Shown here in pieces: positions 12,691 through 20,619 of a stretch of DNA of 42,271 nt. This DNA comes from Treponema sp. (GTDB lineage Bacteria > Spirochaetota > Spirochaetia > Treponematales > Treponemataceae). Made by a program: the position numbers and the translations under genes. The notes under the pieces were generated by a model. The model saw only the letters and a list, made by a program, of their open reading frames with translations. It did not search any database and was not told where the DNA came from. The stretch spans positions 1 through 42,271 of the forward strand of contig JAEDED010000019.1 in NCBI GenBank assembly GCA_016293495.1, written 5' to 3'. Numbering within the stretch: the first letter of the stretch is position 1; each line of letters opens with the position of its first letter.

Positions 12691-13824
12691 ATGATCGGTT
12701 TTGCAGACGAAGCATTAATTGAAGTTACAAGCGGAAAAGGCGGCAATGGCTGTATTTCGTTTAGACGCGAAAAATATGTTCCTAATGGCGGTCCATCAGG
12801 TGGAGACGGCGGTGACGGTGGAGATATTATCTTTACTGTAAAACGAAACCTCCGCACTCTTGCAAACCTTCGTTATCATCCGATCATTAAAGCCAAAAAC
12901 GGTTCAGACGGCCAGAGTTGGAATAAATACGGAAAAAACGGTGAAGACAGAATTATTCCTGTACCACCAGGAACTACAATCCGTGATCCTGATACAAACG
13001 AAATCATTTACGAATTTACAACACAGGCAGAAGACGAACAGTTCGTATTCCTTAAAGGCGGCAAAGGCGGCTGGGGAAACGTTCACTTTAAAACTTCTAC
13101 AAATCAGGCTCCGCGCTATGCTCACAAAGGTACTCCGGGCGAAACAAGAAAGCTTCGCGTCGAATTGAGTATTATGGCTGATGTAGGGCTGGTTGGATTT
13201 CCTAATGCAGGTAAGTCTTCTCTTTTGACAGCCTTTACAAATGCAAGACCTAAGATTGCGCCATATCCTTTTACTACAAAAATTCCTAATCTCGGTGTAT
13301 TAAATGCAGGTGAAGATCGCGACATTATTATTGCTGATATTCCGGGAATTATTGAAGGCGCTTCAGAAGGTGCGGGGCTCGGTATTCAGTTCCTCAAGCA
13401 CATTTCAAGAACATCATGTCTTATTTTTATGATTGATGTTTCTGACGAAAATTATCTTACAGCTTACGACACTCTCTGCAACGAATTAAAATCGTTCTCA
13501 GAAGATCTGTATAACAAACCTCGCATTGTTCTCTGCAACAAAATTGATGTTGAAGGTGCAGAAGAACGTGCACAGGAAGTAACACAAGCAATCAAAAAAT
13601 CAGAACCTGAAACAGTAGTGCTTTCAATTTCTGTAATGATGAATAAAGGTCTTGGCCAGACACGCAATGCAGTAATGGAACTTGTTGACCGGCTTGAAAA
13701 TAACGGTGAAGGTTCAACAACCTTGATGAAAAAAGAATCACCTGAAGAAAGTGAATTTATGAAACTCCGTGCTGGCTTTGAAGACGATGAAGAAAACGTT
13801 CAGTACCCTGGTTCTGAAATGTAA
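12691..13824 (+). CDS. obg: GTPase Obg/CgtA
   Basis: A 377-residue protein with the Gly-rich Obg fold at residues 1-158 (GGNGCISFRREKYVPNGGPSG). The G domain follows, with P-loop GFPNAGKSSLL, DIPGIIEGASEG and NKID. A short acidic C-terminal tail replaces the longer OCT domain of some homologues. It binds the 50S subunit and links ribosome assembly to growth. It heads an obg-nadD-yqeK-lcp-rsfS cluster; GAGG lies upstream of the ATG. Confidence 0.96.
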   Translation: MIGFADEALIEVTSGKGGNGCISFRREKYVPNGGPSGGDGGDGGDIIFTVKRNLRTLANLRYHPIIKAKNGSDGQSWNKYGKNGEDRIIPVPPGTTIRDPDTNEIIYEFTTQAEDEQFVFLKGGKGGWGNVHFKTSTNQAPRYAHKGTPGETRKLRVELSIMADVGLVGFPNAGKSSLLTAFTNARPKIAPYPFTTKIPNLGVLNAGEDRDIIIADIPGIIEGASEGAGLGIQFLKHISRTSCLIFMIDVSDENYLTAYDTLCNELKSFSEDLYNKPRIVLCNKIDVEGAEERAQEVTQAIKKSEPETVVLSISVMMNKGLGQTRNAVMELVDRLENNGEGSTTLMKKESPEESEFMKLRAGFEDDEENVQYPGSEM

Positions 13825-13841
13825 ATCGTAAAGAGGCATTG

Positions 13842-14501
13842 ATGAAACTTGCAGTTTTTGGCGGAACATTCAATCCTGTTCACATCGGACATCTTGCAAT
13901 GGCAGATGATGTCTGTACTTCCATGGGCTATGACAAAATTCTTTTTGTTCCTGCCTTCATTCCTCCGCACAAAATTGCAAGCGATATGGAATCTCCCGAA
14001 AACCGTATCGCAATGTTAAAAGCCGCATTTAAAGATGACAAAAGATTTGAAGTTGAACCCTGCGAAATTGAACGTGGCGGAACTTCCTATACAATAGATA
14101 CAATTAAATACGTTATCGAAAAAAATAAAGGGCAGCTTGAAGGCAAGGTTGGTCTTTTGATGGGACAGGAAAATGCGTCGGAGTTCGACAAGTGGCGTGA
14201 ATGCGACACAATTGCAGAACTCTGCGATCTGATTGTTGCAAGACGAATTAAAGTTGATAACGTAAACACAAAAGGTTTTGAAAATACTTCCACAGGTTCT
14301 TATACAGGTGGGTTTGAAAATACTGCAGATGAAAAAATTGATCTGCCGTATAATTTTATCATGCTTAAAAATCAGATTATGCCTTTATCTTCTACAGAAA
14401 TAAGGGCAAGAATTGCAGAAAATAATGGCTGGCGTTATCTTGTTAGCGCAGGCGTTTTTGAGTATATTGTAGATAACAAACTTTATGGATTCAAAAATTA
14501 A
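13842..14501 (+). CDS. nadD: Nicotinate-nucleotide adenylyltransferase
   Basis: A 219-residue protein. ATG 13842 fits AGAGG upstream. The nucleotidyltransferase signatures are GGTFNPVHIGHL and SSTEIRARI. It converts nicotinate mononucleotide and ATP to deamido-NAD in the cytoplasm. Residues ~140-170 hold an insertion with a near-repeat (FENTSTGSYTGGFENTADEK) that I do not know from other NadD proteins. Its 3' end overlaps yqeK by 17 bases. Confidence 0.94.
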   Translation: MKLAVFGGTFNPVHIGHLAMADDVCTSMGYDKILFVPAFIPPHKIASDMESPENRIAMLKAAFKDDKRFEVEPCEIERGGTSYTIDTIKYVIEKNKGQLEGKVGLLMGQENASEFDKWRECDTIAELCDLIVARRIKVDNVNTKGFENTSTGSYTGGFENTADEKIDLPYNFIMLKNQIMPLSSTEIRARIAENNGWRYLVSAGVFEYIVDNKLYGFKN

Positions 14502-15084
14502 TTACGACAAAGTTACTGAAGAAATACGCAAATTTGTAATGGGTGCCGTTTCTGAAAGCCGTTACGCACACAGCATGAGGACTGCTCAGATGTGTAAAAA
14601 ATTATGCGAACGTTACGGGCTTGATCCTGAACGCGGATATCTTTGCGGCGTTGCACATGATATGTGTAAAAAAATGGATGATGAACTTTTGACTTCCATC
14701 GCTTCCAGAGACGGTAAACCGATTTCTGATCTTGAAAAAGAAAAGCCTGCACTTCTTCATGGTCGTGCAGCTGCAGTAAAAATTGAGTCGGATTTTGGAA
14801 TTCATGATGAACAGATAATCCAGGCCATTGCCAATCATACGTTTGGCGGTGAAAAACTCTGCGACCTTGCAAAGCTTCTTTTTGTAGCCGATAAAATTGA
14901 ACCTGGCCGTGAACATGTAACTGAAAAATATCTTGAAAGGCTTTTTGCTCTTTCATTAAACGAAATGGTTTATACTGTTGTAACAGAAAGCTGTGATTAT
15001 CTTAAGAAAAAAGGTAAGAAAATAAGTCCTGTTACTAAATTATTCCTTAAAGAATTAAAAGATTCTGTTAAGAACGAAAAATAA
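14485..15084 (+). CDS. yqeK: HD-domain phosphohydrolase YqeK
   Basis: A 199-residue HD protein: RYAHSMRTAQ (His29), CGVAHDM (His58-Asp59), LLHGRAAA and ANHTFGG supply the metal ligands. YqeK proteins are diadenosine tetraphosphatases, active on Ap4A. The gene commonly follows nadD, as here. ATG 14485 lies inside nadD with little ribosome binding site, so translation is probably coupled. An ATG at 14539 is less likely. Confidence 0.9.
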   Translation: MDSKINYDKVTEEIRKFVMGAVSESRYAHSMRTAQMCKKLCERYGLDPERGYLCGVAHDMCKKMDDELLTSIASRDGKPISDLEKEKPALLHGRAAAVKIESDFGIHDEQIIQAIANHTFGGEKLCDLAKLLFVADKIEPGREHVTEKYLERLFALSLNEMVYTVVTESCDYLKKKGKKISPVTKLFLKELKDSVKNEK

Positions 15085-15121
15085 ATGGCAAAGGATTTAA
15101 ATCCGGTTTAAGAGGGGAAAA

Positions 15122-16339
15122 ATGAGATTTAATACACAGCGACGAGGTCTTGTATTCGTCGGATTGATTGCTGCAATTCTTATTGGTTTGTCAGTTGTCA
15201 TTGCTGTTTCAACAAAACAGGACAAGATTAAAGACAACCTTCAGAAAGATCCGATTATGAAAGTTCTTTTCGTAATCGAAGATAAAAATCAGGCGCTGTT
15301 TACAGATGTATTGATTTATTATCCTGAAACAGGAAAAGGTATTCTTGTAAATATTCCAGGAAATACCGGCGGACTTTATGCATCGCTTGACCGTGTAGAC
15401 AGAATCGATTCCATTTATTCTGAAAAAGGAATTGAAACCTACCTCGGCGAAATCGAAAAATTGATAAAGGTTGAAATTCCTTTTTACATTACAATTTCGT
15501 TGAATGACTTTGTTGAACTTGCTGACCTTCTTGGCGGTTTTGAAATCTTTATTTCAATGCCTGTAGATGAAAGATCTCCTGCCGGTGAGCAGTGGCTTTT
15601 GCCAAGTGGAAAAGTTTCGCTTGACGGAGAAAAAGTAAGAACCTTCATGACTTATTATTTGAATGATGAGTCAGAAGAATCAATTCAGGACCGCAGACAG
15701 GATGCTGCAATTGCATTCTTATCTGCAATCAAAGATAAGTCAAATACTTATCTTTCAAAAAGCAATTTCAATGAAATTGCTTCAAGAATGAATTCCAATA
15801 TAAAAGAAAAGGATCTTCTTGAATTATTTAAGTATATTTCCAAAGTAGATACTGAACGCTTCGAAGTAGCTACTGTAACAGGAATATATAATACTGTAGA
15901 CGGCAAGTCACTTTTAATGCCGTTCAGAAATGGTGAATATATTAAGGACGTTGTAAAGAAGCTGATAAACTCAATCGTTTCTCCTTCTGGAACAGCCAAC
16001 ACTCGTCCTTATGCTGTTAAGATTCTGAATGGAACAAACATTAAAGGTTTTGCCTACAATACCAAGAAGCTTCTCGAAGGCGCGGCAATTGAAGTTCTTG
16101 ATATTGGAAATACTGAAAGTGAAGAAGAAGTTGAAGAAACTTACATTATTAATCATATCGGTAAAGCAAAAATACCTGAGATTAAAAGTTATATCGGAGA
16201 CTTTATTCACTGTGATAATATTATTCTTGATGAAAGTAAAACCGATGGTGATGAAGAAAGCGTAAGCAATGTTGACATCACGCTCGTTTTAGGAAAAGAT
16301 TTTGATGGACGCTATGTTCATGCAAAAAAGAAGAAATAA
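15122..16339 (+). CDS. LytR-CpsA-Psr (LCP) family protein with LytR C-terminal domain
   Basis: A 405-residue protein with one N-terminal membrane anchor (residues ~10-30). An extracytoplasmic LCP domain spans ~45-215 (NIPGNTGG, LDRVDRIDSIYSEKG, LADLLGGFEIFI, QDRRQDAAIAFL). A LytR_C domain lies at ~300-390 (RPYAVKILNGTNIKGFA). LCP enzymes transfer undecaprenyl-linked polymers to peptidoglycan or protein. What polymer a treponeme would transfer is not known to me. AGAGGGG gives a strong ribosome binding site. Placed between yqeK and rsfS. Confidence 0.88.
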   Translation: MRFNTQRRGLVFVGLIAAILIGLSVVIAVSTKQDKIKDNLQKDPIMKVLFVIEDKNQALFTDVLIYYPETGKGILVNIPGNTGGLYASLDRVDRIDSIYSEKGIETYLGEIEKLIKVEIPFYITISLNDFVELADLLGGFEIFISMPVDERSPAGEQWLLPSGKVSLDGEKVRTFMTYYLNDESEESIQDRRQDAAIAFLSAIKDKSNTYLSKSNFNEIASRMNSNIKEKDLLELFKYISKVDTERFEVATVTGIYNTVDGKSLLMPFRNGEYIKDVVKKLINSIVSPSGTANTRPYAVKILNGTNIKGFAYNTKKLLEGAAIEVLDIGNTESEEEVEETYIINHIGKAKIPEIKSYIGDFIHCDNIILDESKTDGDEESVSNVDITLVLGKDFDGRYVHAKKKK

Positions 16340-16354
16340 GAGGTAGAAGAATAT

Positions 16355-16714
16355 ATGAAAACAATCGAAGATAAAGCACTTGAAATTGCACAGTTGATGG
16401 AAGATGGAAAAGGAAACGATGTAGTCGTTCTTGATATTTCTGAATTGAACAGCTGGACAGATTACTTTGTAATTGTAACAGTTAATTCAAGCGCACACTG
16501 GCAGGGACTTTATCGCCAGGTTAAAGATTACATCAAGGAAAATGATCTTGAAATTCATCTAACAAACAAGAAAAGCCCGGACGGCGATGACTGGAACCTT
16601 ATTGACCTTGGCAATATCGTAGTTCACCTTATGTCAAAACCTGCAAGAGATTTCTATGATCTTGAAAAGCTCTGGCATAACGGAAAAAAACTTGAATATA
16701 AGAAAAGCGAATAA
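16355..16714 (+). CDS. rsfS: Ribosomal silencing factor RsfS
   Basis: A 119-residue protein with the RsfS core DVVVLDISELNSWTDYFVIV, SAHWQGLYRQV and DWNLIDLGNIVVHLM. It binds L14 and blocks subunit joining in poor conditions. Last gene of the obg cluster, with AGAGGTAG upstream and a strong terminator downstream. Confidence 0.95.
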   Translation: MKTIEDKALEIAQLMEDGKGNDVVVLDISELNSWTDYFVIVTVNSSAHWQGLYRQVKDYIKENDLEIHLTNKKSPDGDDWNLIDLGNIVVHLMSKPARDFYDLEKLWHNGKKLEYKKSE

Positions 16715-16733
16715 TAAGCTGCTTTAAAATGAA

Positions 16734-16767
16734 AATGACTGTGAGTTAATCACAGTCATTTTTTTTA
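16734..16767. terminator. Bidirectional terminator after rsfS
   Basis: An 11-bp perfect stem (16734-16744 with 16750-16760), 5-base loop and a run of T. The A-rich left flank makes it usable for the convergent gene as well. Confidence 0.9.
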
Positions 16768-16956
16768 TCATTCATCTTCAGACAAATCTTCTTCGTCGTC
16801 ATCAGGACCGTAAAGGTCTTCGTCATTGTCAAAGTCTTCAAAATCATCTAGTGTTTCTGCATCTTCAAAATCATTAAGAACACTCTGCGGATCTTTTTTT
16901 TCATCGGTATATTCAGCAGAATAACAGAAATCCGTTTTCTTTTGTTTTTCGTCCAT
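16768..16956 (-). CDS. Very acidic small protein
   Basis: About 62 residues if started at MDEKQKKTDF (16956). A TTG further up (16998) would add 14 residues. Neither has a clear ribosome binding site. The C-terminal half is almost all Asp/Glu (DFEDFDNDEDLYGPDDDEED). No family recognised. A bidirectional terminator at its end and a promoter-sized gap before it support a real gene. It may be a charged tail-like protein that binds a basic partner, but this is a guess. Confidence 0.5.
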   Translation of the reverse strand: MDEKQKKTDFCYSAEYTDEKKDPQSVLNDFEDAETLDDFEDFDNDEDLYGPDDDEEDLSEDE

Positions 16957-17058
16957 GGTTATGATTTTATTTTTCAATTGACGGTTAGTCAACTGCAAAC
17001 AGGCAACTGAAAAATAGTAAATGCGCAGTTAGTAGATTTTAAGTTGTTATTATTTAAT

Positions 17059-17088
17059 TTGACAATACATTAAATTGTGGGGTAAACT
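17059..17088 (+). promoter_or_regulatory. Promoter of ispE-spoVG
   Basis: TTGACA (17059-17064), 18 bp, TAAACT (17083-17088). Transcription would start about 3 bases before the ispE ATG, so the message may be leaderless. Confidence 0.55.
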
Positions 17089-17097
17089 TTAAAAGAT

Positions 17098-17964
17098 ATG
17101 AACAGAACATTTTCCGTACTGGCACCTGCAAAAATAAATTTAGGCTTAAAAGTTCTGCCAAAAAGGGAAGATGGCTTTCATGCAATTGAAAGTATTTTTT
17201 CTACGGTAAGTTTGTGTGACGAAGTCTGCATTACTTTAACTGACAAAAAAAATACTTGTAATGTTAAATGTGATTTAATGGAACTGCCAAAAAAAAATAC
17301 TGTCAGTTCCTCTTATGAAGGTTTTCAAAAAATTTCTGGAAAAGATTTACCGGGAGTTGATGTTCTAATTAAGAAAAAAATTCCTTCAGGCGGAGGCTTG
17401 GGCGGTGGCTCCAGTGATGGTGCATCGTTCATAAAGGCATTTAACAGACTGAGTGGTTTAGCGTTATCACACGACCAGCTTCGGCAGATTGCCGCAATGG
17501 TTGGAAGTGATGTTTTCTTTTTTCTTGAATGTGATGATTCAGGAAAAGGAGCTGCAATTGTTACTGGCCGCGGAGAAGTTGTAGAAACTGTCAGGCGCAG
17601 AAACGACTTGCATTTTGTAATGATTTTTCCCGGAGTTCATAGCTCTACAAAGGAAGCATATTCTTTGGTTGACGAGTTTTATGAATCCGGTAATAAACTG
17701 GAATATCCGGTTCTTGATGAACTTGAAAGTATTTATAACAGTTCTGTTGAAAAATGGAATTTTGTAAATACGTTTACAAGTGTCATTTCAAAAAAATATT
17801 CCAGAGTAGAGCAGGCCATTTTTGATTTATCAAAAAATGGTGCTCTTTATACTGATATGTCAGGCTCAGGTTCTACAGTATTTGGAATTTTCGCATCTGA
17901 AGCTGATGCAGAAAAAGCCCGAATTACGTTATCCGATTCCTGGAATGTATGCTATTGCTGTTAA
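17098..17964 (+). CDS. ispE: 4-diphosphocytidyl-2-C-methyl-D-erythritol kinase
   Basis: A 288-residue GHMP kinase of the MEP isoprenoid pathway. APAKINLGLKVLPKREDGFH is the substrate motif at the N-terminus, and IPSGGGLGGGSSDGA (residues ~95-109) is the ATP loop. MSGSGSTVFGIF is the third GHMP motif. No Shine-Dalgarno is seen; the start is set by homology and by the promoter just upstream. spoVG follows 12 bases later. Confidence 0.94.
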   Translation: MNRTFSVLAPAKINLGLKVLPKREDGFHAIESIFSTVSLCDEVCITLTDKKNTCNVKCDLMELPKKNTVSSSYEGFQKISGKDLPGVDVLIKKKIPSGGGLGGGSSDGASFIKAFNRLSGLALSHDQLRQIAAMVGSDVFFFLECDDSGKGAAIVTGRGEVVETVRRRNDLHFVMIFPGVHSSTKEAYSLVDEFYESGNKLEYPVLDELESIYNSSVEKWNFVNTFTSVISKKYSRVEQAIFDLSKNGALYTDMSGSGSTVFGIFASEADAEKARITLSDSWNVCYCC

Positions 17965-17976
17965 AGGAGGCAACAC

Positions 17977-18261
17977 ATGCAAGTAACAGAATTACGTATT
18001 CGTAAGGTAACATCAGAGGGAAAGCTTAAAGCTTATGTCACTGTAACATTTGACAACTGCTTTGTTGTTCACAACGTAAAAATTATTGAAGGAAAAGACG
18101 GTCTTTTTATCGCTATGCCTAGCAAAAAGACTTCAACAGGCGAATATAAGGATGTAGCTCATCCAATCAGTCCTGAATTCCGCACTGATCTTCAGAATAA
18201 GATTCTAGATGAATATAATGCCGGCCATGTAATCGAAGCAGGCAGCGGTGATATGGACTAA
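17977..18261 (+). CDS. spoVG: SpoVG regulatory protein
   Basis: A 94-residue protein, MQVTELRIRKVTSEGKLKAYVTVTF at the start and GLFIAMPSKKTSTGEYKDVAHPI in the middle, canonical SpoVG. AAAGGAGG gives an excellent ribosome binding site. In Borrelia, SpoVG is a site-specific DNA- and RNA-binding protein, so a regulatory role is likely here. Probably co-transcribed with ispE. Confidence 0.95.
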   Translation: MQVTELRIRKVTSEGKLKAYVTVTFDNCFVVHNVKIIEGKDGLFIAMPSKKTSTGEYKDVAHPISPEFRTDLQNKILDEYNAGHVIEAGSGDMD

Positions 18262-18288
18262 GGTCTTATAAATAATTTCCCTTATTGA

Positions 18289-18317
18289 TAGACAAAATCT
18301 TTAATTTTTGATAATCT
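18289..18317 (+). promoter_or_regulatory. Promoter of tRNA-Gln
   Basis: TAGACA (18289-18294), 17 bp, TAATCT (18312-18317), ending 15 bases before the tRNA. Confidence 0.55.
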
Positions 18318-18332
18318 ATTTTTACTCAATTT

Positions 18333-18405
18333 TGGGTCGTCGGCAAGCGGTAAGCCCCCGGCTTTTGGTGCCGGTATTCCACAGGTTCGAATCCTGTCGA
18401 CCCAG
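18333..18405 (+). tRNA. tRNA-Gln (TTG)
   Basis: The acceptor stem TGGGTCG/CGACCCA pairs perfectly. The anticodon stem CCGGC/GCCGG encloses TTTTGGT, with anticodon TTG. The T arm is ACAGG-TTCGAAT-CCTGT. Discriminator G, no encoded CCA. Confidence 0.95.
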
Positions 18406-18534
18406 ATTAATGGAAAGCTCTGGCGTGATGAACGATGGGGTGTATGATTATTTATTTTTCATATCTTTTCTTTTCGCATTTAACTGCGAGCATTTCCAAA
18501 AAAAACATTATTAATTACTTAAGGAGTTCCTAAA

Positions 18535-19086
18535 ATGGGAAAAGTAACACTTGAAGCTAAATCTCGCAAAGAAAGCGGAAAAAAAGCAGCAAAAACTCTT
18601 AGAGCAGCAGGACGTATGCCAGCAGTTCTTTACAATTCAGAAGGTAAAGCAACAATGGTAGAAGTTGATTCAGTAGAATTCAACAAAGTATGGCGTTCAA
18701 CAACAGCTACAACTTTGGTAACACTCAACGTTGACGGTGCTGCACACGAAGTATTTATCAAAGACGTAGAATACAACATCCGTACAGATGCTGCTCTTCA
18801 CGCAGATTTCTGGGAACCAGCTGCAGACAAAGAAATCGTTCTTAAAATGCCACTTCAGTACACAGGTACTCCAGCAGGTGTTCTTAAGGGTGGATTCCTT
18901 CTCAAACACACACCAGAAGTTACAATCAAAGCAAAACCAGCTAACGTTCCAGAACGTATCGTAATCGATATCTCTGCTGTAAACATGGGTGAAAAATTCT
19001 CTGTTAAAGATATGACAGTTGCTGCAGGTGTAACAGTTGTAACTCCAGCAGATACTTCATTGGTAAGTGTTTCTTCAGGCCGCTAA
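18535..19086 (+). CDS. rplY: 50S ribosomal protein L25 / general stress protein Ctc
   Basis: A 183-residue long-form L25 (TL5/Ctc). The N-terminal 5S-rRNA-binding domain is at residues ~1-90 (ESGKKAAKTLRAAGRMPAVLY) and the Ctc C-terminal domain at ~95-180. AAGGAG precedes the ATG. Codon use is more biased and G+C-richer than in nearby genes, as expected for a highly expressed gene. The gap to tRNA-Gln (18406-18534) holds no other gene. Confidence 0.94.
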   Translation: MGKVTLEAKSRKESGKKAAKTLRAAGRMPAVLYNSEGKATMVEVDSVEFNKVWRSTTATTLVTLNVDGAAHEVFIKDVEYNIRTDAALHADFWEPAADKEIVLKMPLQYTGTPAGVLKGGFLLKHTPEVTIKAKPANVPERIVIDISAVNMGEKFSVKDMTVAAGVTVVTPADTSLVSVSSGR

Positions 19087-19120
19087 TTTTTAGCACTGTA
19101 AATTGCATTAATGCATTATA

Positions 19121-19169
19121 AAATCATTGTGGTATTAAGCTGTGCTTTTACTGCAATGATTTTTTTTTT
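19121..19169 (+). terminator. Terminator of rplY
   Basis: AAATCATTG (19121-19129) pairs with CAATGATTT (19154-19162), with a long T-run that begins in the right arm. Confidence 0.8.
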
Positions 19170-19179
19170 GAACTGATAA

Positions 19180-20601
19180 ATGAACGATAATCTTTGTTGC
19201 AATACTTTTAATTTTCTCGTACTGAACCGTCTTTATGAAACAGGTTTTTCTGACTGTCAGATTTTGTGCCTCGGAGTTTCTGGCGGTGCAGATTCAATCT
19301 GTCTTCTTACTGCAATTGCGAATGCTCTTGATGAGAAAAAAGTGAAGCAGCCGATTTATGTTTTTACTGTTGATCATAAAATCAGAAGCAAAGAAGAAAG
19401 CGGCGGTGACTGCGACTTTGTTAAAAATTATTGTGATTCATTAAATCAAAAATTACACTATGTAAAAATAATCTGCGAGGTTTGTGAACTTAAAAAAGGT
19501 CAGGTTTTGCATGAAGCGGAAATTCGAAATCGTGGAATTGAAGAAGCTGCCCGTTATCTCAGATATAAAGTTTTTGAAAATAAAATCTTGCTCCTTCTAA
19601 ATTCCTCTGAAAATAAAAAAGCTTTTATAGCCCTCGCTCATAATGAAAACGATCAGGTAGAAACTTTAATCATGCGTTTTTTAAGCGGAAGTGATTCAGG
19701 CGCGAGAGGCGGAATTCAGGTAAAGAGAACCGTGCTGCTTGAAAATGACAAAGAAATTAATTACGTTCGTCCGCTTTTAAAAGTTTCGAGAAAAGAAATC
19801 GAGGAATATTTAACACAGCAGAATATTTTGTGGCGCACAGATGCTACAAATTCAAATAATGATTATTTACGAAATAAAATCAGAAATTCAATTATTCCCG
19901 TTTTGGATAAAAATGTACCCGGATGGAAAACCGGCGTTCTTTCTGGAAGCGAAAAAGCTAACTTTGAAAATTCCTTTTTAGAAAAATCTATTGAAGGAAT
20001 TGAATGGCAAACTGAAAATGGCTGTCTTTTTATGAATCAGAAGGATTTTGAATGCCTTGATTTTGTGCAGAAGGAGAGGCTTGTTTACAGGGCGATAAAT
20101 CAGATTTGTGACGTAAACAGAATGCCGTTCAGTTTTGTAAAAGCTGTCTGTAACGGCGAATATAATATCTGTAAAAATGGTGTTGAAATTACTGCCGAAC
20201 AGGGACTTCTGAAGGTAAAAAAAAGTAAAAAAAAGGCGACTATATACGGATTTTTTGATATAATAGAAAAAGATGGATTATATGATTTTGATTTTGGCAG
20301 TTTGATTGTAAAGTCCTGTAAATCAGGCCTTGCTGAGCTGGAATTTGTAACAAAAGACGGACAGAATTATTATTTAAATAAAGTTCCTGTACCATTTTCG
20401 TTCAGAAGCCGGCAGCTTTCAGACTGGGTTTATACAAAATCAAAGTCAAAAAAATCTGTTTCGGATGTACTGTCAGATTTTAAGATTGATGCAGACCACA
20501 AGAATTTGATTCCTGTGATTGAAGATCTTTCTGAAAACGGTAAGAAAAATATTATTGCTGTCTGGGGAAATATATTTGGATATAAGAACTGGATAGTTTA
20601 A
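19180..20601 (+). CDS. tilS: tRNA(Ile)-lysidine synthase
   Basis: A 473-residue protein with the PP-loop LCLGVSGGADSICLL (residues ~29-43), VDHKIRSKEESGGD and ALAHNENDQVETLIMRF. The C-terminal TilS domain includes PFSFRSRQLSDW. It converts C34 of the AUA-reading tRNA-Ile to lysidine, an essential step. It begins just after the rplY terminator, with little ribosome binding site. Confidence 0.92.
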   Translation: MNDNLCCNTFNFLVLNRLYETGFSDCQILCLGVSGGADSICLLTAIANALDEKKVKQPIYVFTVDHKIRSKEESGGDCDFVKNYCDSLNQKLHYVKIICEVCELKKGQVLHEAEIRNRGIEEAARYLRYKVFENKILLLLNSSENKKAFIALAHNENDQVETLIMRFLSGSDSGARGGIQVKRTVLLENDKEINYVRPLLKVSRKEIEEYLTQQNILWRTDATNSNNDYLRNKIRNSIIPVLDKNVPGWKTGVLSGSEKANFENSFLEKSIEGIEWQTENGCLFMNQKDFECLDFVQKERLVYRAINQICDVNRMPFSFVKAVCNGEYNICKNGVEITAEQGLLKVKKSKKKATIYGFFDIIEKDGLYDFDFGSLIVKSCKSGLAELEFVTKDGQNYYLNKVPVPFSFRSRQLSDWVYTKSKSKKSVSDVLSDFKIDADHKNLIPVIEDLSENGKKNIIAVWGNIFGYKNWIV

Positions 20602-20619
20602 CAAGAGTGATTTTTATTT

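Noticed and set aside
19121..19169. A small regulatory RNA after rplY
   Set aside because: The single hairpin with a T-run is fully explained as a terminator.
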